Assembly: GCA_020052975.1 (NCBI GenBank)
Contig: JAGVOC010000388.1
Coordinates: 1-7,126, forward strand
DNA from: Desulfobacterales bacterium
GTDB taxonomy: Bacteria; Desulfobacterota; Desulfobacteria; Desulfobacterales; RPRI01
Length of the DNA: 7,126 nt
Reading direction: 5' to 3'
In this document: piece after piece, positions 4,439 through 7,126 of the stretch
Numbering within the stretch: position 1 is the stretch's first letter
Layout of the letters: every line of letters starts with the position of its first letter
Made by a program: the position numbers and the translations under genes
The notes under the pieces: model-generated
Told to the model about the DNA's origin: nothing
What the model saw: only the letters and a program-made list of their open reading frames with translations
Databases searched by the model: none

Positions 4439-5989
4439 TTAATTCAGGGCTACAGAGTGAGCACGGCGCCACTTGTCAAGATACATGTTTATCTCCGCAT
4501 CCCATTTTTCTTCATCCCACGGCAAAACAGAAACGCACAGTTTTTTTATCCGCCCGATATGTTCTTTTCCGCCCTCCGGAGTGATCAGGCCTATGCGAAC
4601 CCTTCTTAAGAGCAGGTCATCGAGATGCCTTATCTCTTCATTTTTCGCCGCATACCGTATTTCAGCCCAGACAGTATTGGTTCCGGGAATATACGACAAA
4701 TCGTCAGCTCCGGAATCTTTTAAAATCTCTTTTGCGCCTTCGCCATATCGCCCGGTAAGACGCCGCAACAGAAGAAGGGAAATCCTGTCATCAGTTAAAA
4801 CGTCTGGAGATGGTCTAAAAACAACTTCACTGCCTGCCGGCTTTGCAGAAGGCAGAAAAGGCATGGCCGCTTTCAGTGCATCCGCTGCGAGTTTCCTGAA
4901 TGTGGTCAGCTTTCCGCCGGTTATCGTCACAAGACCTTTATCAATCCATACAACATGCTCCCGCGACTCCTTTGAGGGCGCAAGATGTTTTCTGCTTAAA
5001 ACAGGCCTTATTCCGGCATAGGAAGATAAAGCGTCCTTTAACGATGTTTCAAGAGAAGGGAAAAAAGTGTTAAGGCCGTCCATCAGATATGAAATCTCTT
5101 CTTCGCTGATAACCGGCTCCAAAGAGAGGTCGTGTTTATGGTCAACATCCGTCGTGCCATATATTACCGCACCTTCCCACGGGATAATAAATATGGGCCT
5201 TCTGTCTTTGGGGTGAAAAAAAGTAACGGCCTCGGGAAAAGGAAATACCCATTGCGGGAAAACAAGATGACTTCCCCGCAACGGTCGCAGATGAAGGCTC
5301 TGGTCGGGAGAGGGATGGATCTTTTCCGCCCACGAGCCAGTCGCATTTATTACCGCGCGGGTTAAAACCTGTTTTGTTTCACCCGTTTCACTCTCCTTTA
5401 TGACAACTCCGGCCACATCTCCCCGTGTATTCCGGCTTATTTCAATCACACCGGCATAATTTACGGCGCATCCGCCCGATAAGAGCGCTTCATTAATTAC
5501 CCGGAGCACAAGCCTCGCATCATCAACCTGCGCATCCCGGAAATGAAATCCGCCCAAAAGTTTTTCCTGTTTTACGCCGGGAACACGCATTGAAAATTCA
5601 TTCTGCCCGTAGAATATGTGGTCCCTTTGACGGGACATATTATCATAAATCCTAAAGCCAACTTCTAAAGCAAGCCTGCCCGGTCTGCGATCACTGAAAA
5701 CCGGCGTCATGAAACCAAGAGGTTCAACCAGCCCCGGCACCTCTTTTATGAGCCGCTCACGTTCTCTCACGGAGATATAAGTCAGATAGAGGCGGCCTTC
5801 TTTCAGATACCGCAAACCCCCGTGAACGAGTTTGGAAGAGCGGCTCGATGTTCCGGAAGCAAAGTCATTTTGTTCAACAAGAAGAGCCTTCAATCCCATC
5901 CGGGCTGCTTCCAGCAAAATACCCGCTCCGGTTATCCCTCCGCCCACAACAACAAGATCCCACTTTTCTTGCAAATCGGCTATGTTCAT
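4439..5989 (-). CDS. glpD: FAD-dependent glycerol-3-phosphate dehydrogenase
   Basis: This enzyme oxidises sn-glycerol 3-phosphate to dihydroxyacetone phosphate using FAD and passes electrons to the quinone pool at the inner membrane face. Shortly after the start, WDLVVVGGGITGAG is the dinucleotide-binding GxGxxG, followed by NDFASGTSSRSSKLVHGGLRYL, a GlpD/GlpA signature. RPLRGSHLV, IFIIPWEGAVIYGTTD, YAGIRPV and TITGGKLTTFRKLA mark the rest of the DAO fold, then a GlpD C-terminal domain. Length (516 residues) is near E. coli GlpD; no GlpA-type cysteine-rich extension is present. I favour the ATG at 5989 over that at 6016. The earlier one lies in a 7-bp tandem repeat with no ribosome site and would add MNQKPGTSL, while AGGA stands nine bases before 5989. 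It lies downstream of the AGPS-like gene on the same strand. Confidence 0.93.
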   Translation of the reverse strand: MNIADLQEKWDLVVVGGGITGAGILLEAARMGLKALLVEQNDFASGTSSRSSKLVHGGLRYLKEGRLYLTYISVRERERLIKEVPGLVEPLGFMTPVFSDRRPGRLALEVGFRIYDNMSRQRDHIFYGQNEFSMRVPGVKQEKLLGGFHFRDAQVDDARLVLRVINEALLSGGCAVNYAGVIEISRNTRGDVAGVVIKESETGETKQVLTRAVINATGSWAEKIHPSPDQSLHLRPLRGSHLVFPQWVFPFPEAVTFFHPKDRRPIFIIPWEGAVIYGTTDVDHKHDLSLEPVISEEEISYLMDGLNTFFPSLETSLKDALSSYAGIRPVLSRKHLAPSKESREHVVWIDKGLVTITGGKLTTFRKLAADALKAAMPFLPSAKPAGSEVVFRPSPDVLTDDRISLLLLRRLTGRYGEGAKEILKDSGADDLSYIPGTNTVWAEIRYAAKNEEIRHLDDLLLRRVRIGLITPEGGKEHIGRIKKLCVSVLPWDEEKWDAEINMYLDKWRRAHSVALN

Positions 5990-5995
5990 TAAACT

Positions 5996-6079
5996 GGTTC
6001 CTGGTTTCTGGTTCATGGTCTTTGGTCTTTGGTTCCTGGTTTCTGGTCTCTGGTTTTAGGTTACTGATCACTGTTCACT
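5996..6079. repeat. Tandem heptamer repeat, about 12 units
   Basis: On the plus strand, 7-base units with consensus GGTTYCT run in register from 5996: GGTTCCT, GGTTTCT, GGTTCAT, GGTCTTT twice, GGTTCCT, GGTTTCT, GGTCTCT, then decaying units GGTTTTA, GGTTACT, GATCACT, GTTCACT. It fills most of the gap between the AGPS-like gene and glpD and overlaps the upstream candidate glpD start at 6016. The period is not a multiple of three, so copy-number changes would shift any frame read through it. Confidence 0.85.
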
Positions 6080-6102
6080 GACCACCTACCTCTCGCCGTT
6101 AC

Positions 6103-7126
6103 TTATATCAATTTGCCTGGATTCATGCGCCTGTCGGGATCAACATGGTCAAACACATTCCTTAAAATGCTCATCCCGACCGGCCCTTTTTCGGCATCCA
6201 TGTAATCTTTATGATCAAAACCAACCCCGTGATGATGGCTGATTGTTCCCCCTGCTTCAACCACTGCAATGCTTGCGGTTTTTTTAAGAATCTGCCACCT
6301 TCTTAAGGTATCTTCCGCTGTTTTGGATATCCGGAAAACAAGTGTCGTGTAGATGCTGGAGCCGGTTGTATAAAGATGGGAAAGATGGGTAAAAACATGA
6401 ACCTTTTCATCATACTCAGCCAGGGCGCCTCTTATCCTTTCTTCAATGGATTTTACGGCAGGAAGAACTTTTCCCCATGTCAGGGCGGTCTCAAACGTAT
6501 CTACCGCGTAACCCGATTCCCAGAGGTTGTTTCGCAGGTAAGGCATTCTGAACCTGTTTTTCTTCCACGCTTCACCCATTATCCTGCCCACAGGAACTGC
6601 CTTGAAATGCTTCAGGATCGCTTTCGCCTCTTTTCTGACGGCTGAAACAAGGCGATTGCCGCCGATAAAACCCACAAGGCACATGCACGCTTCTTTCTCC
6701 CTTGCACCGCGCAGATTTAGATAACTCACAAGCAGGCCGGTCTGTTTTTCATGCCCGGCTAATGCAAGACTTGTAAATGTCTCGACCGGATTGCTTAACC
6801 TTATCATTGAAAGGGGCAGCCGGCTTACCGCAAGCTCTCTTACGGCTTCGACACCCGATTCCCATGACGGGAAGAAATACCCGTAAACATCATCCCGCTC
6901 AGGCAGAGGAGATATCCTCACAATGGCCTTTGCCAGCACACCCAGCCTTCCTTCAGCCCCGAGAACAAGATGCCGCAGATCAGGCCCGGCTGCTGATGCG
7001 GGAAAAGGGGGCAAATTCATGACTCCCTTTGGAGTATGCAGTTCGCCGCCTGCAAAAAGATTCTCTATTTTCCCGTAATGAAGGGACTGCTGGCCGCTTG
7101 AACGTGTCATAATCCAGCCTCCGAGG
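6103..7126 (-). CDS. Alkyldihydroxyacetonephosphate synthase-like FAD oxidase (5' end outside window)
   Basis: The frame is open from the window edge (reading LGGWIMTRSSG at its start) to TAA at 6103-6105, so about 340 C-terminal residues are visible. The segment GGWIMTRSSGQQSLHYGKIENL and GPDLRHLVLGAEGRLGVL match the end of the FAD-binding domain of the vanillyl-alcohol-oxidase superfamily. ESGYAVDTFETA, HLYTTGSSIYTTLVF and SHHHGVG (His run 292-294 counted from the ATG at 7110) match the substrate domain of alkyl-DHAP synthase, where the His cluster and a Tyr are catalytic. It ends VDPDRRMNPGKLI. Eukaryotic AGPS swaps the acyl chain of acyl-DHAP for a fatty alcohol; bacterial homologues are mostly untested. 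Placement upstream of glpD, which makes DHAP, fits a shared lipid or glycerol pathway. D-lactate or glycolate oxidase is less likely given the HHHGVG. Confidence 0.88.
   Translation of the reverse strand, partial: LGGWIMTRSSGQQSLHYGKIENLFAGGELHTPKGVMNLPPFPASAAGPDLRHLVLGAEGRLGVLAKAIVRISPLPERDDVYGYFFPSWESGVEAVRELAVSRLPLSMIRLSNPVETFTSLALAGHEKQTGLLVSYLNLRGAREKEACMCLVGFIGGNRLVSAVRKEAKAILKHFKAVPVGRIMGEAWKKNRFRMPYLRNNLWESGYAVDTFETALTWGKVLPAVKSIEERIRGALAEYDEKVHVFTHLSHLYTTGSSIYTTLVFRISKTAEDTLRRWQILKKTASIAVVEAGGTISHHHGVGFDHKDYMDAEKGPVGMSILRNVFDHVDPDRRMNPGKLI

Noticed and set aside
4473..5021. Forward open frame of 182 codons opposite glpD
   Set aside because: It is antisense to conserved glpD sequence, is serine/arginine-rich and has no family resemblance; a shadow frame.
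5996..6079. CRISPR-like or promoter-array repeat
   Set aside because: Units are 7 bases, contiguous and without spacers, so this is a simple tandem repeat and not a CRISPR array.
6103..7126. D-lactate or glycolate dehydrogenase (GlcD) for the FAD oxidase
   Set aside because: The SHHHGVG and the YAVDTFETA segment match alkyl-DHAP synthase relatives better, though the substrate remains untested.

Overview
This looks like a chromosomal piece of an environmental bacterium of moderate GC content. The gene set (a solitary HigA, Phd and YgiT-type antitoxin, an iron-sulfur flavoprotein, GlpD beside an AGPS-like oxidase, integron cassettes) would suit a Desulfobacterota-like or related lineage. That placement is a guess from gene content; no marker gene is present.

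Layout. Positions 1-382 (+) hold the last codons of an unidentified gene and an overlapping higA-type antitoxin. Positions 523-2332 hold the most notable structure: two complete integron gene cassettes in tandem, each ending in a recognisable attC site, with no integrase in the window (a CALIN-type arrangement). In both cassettes the first bases (GTTATGTG at 523, GTTCGACG at 1487) are the exact reverse complement of the R'' box of that cassette's own attC (CACATAAC at 1433, CGTCGAAC at 2239). This is the rule expected for mobile cassettes. Each cassette carries one uncharacterised protein with two predicted N-terminal membrane helices and a cytosolic domain; the second has a DUF4145/HEPN-like C-terminal region.

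Positions 2382-4043 (+) hold a rearranged segment. A truncated copy of the 5' end of a flavoprotein gene with its own ribosome binding site (2395) is followed by a possible attC half-site. Next comes a Phd/YefM antitoxin whose stop codon overlaps the start of the full-length iron-sulfur flavoprotein fused to an SCP2 domain (2967-4043). The flavoprotein occupies the place where a toxin gene would normally sit.

Positions 4130-7126 (-) hold a solitary YgiT/MqsA-type zinc-finger antitoxin, a glycerol-3-phosphate dehydrogenase (glpD) and the 3' part of an alkyl-DHAP-synthase-like FAD oxidase. A 7-bp tandem repeat of about 12 units lies between the last two and runs into the annotated 5' end of glpD. 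The oxidase and glpD are probably co-transcribed. GlpD yields dihydroxyacetone phosphate, the backbone that true AGPS enzymes use (as acyl-DHAP), so a link to ether-lipid synthesis is possible but not shown.
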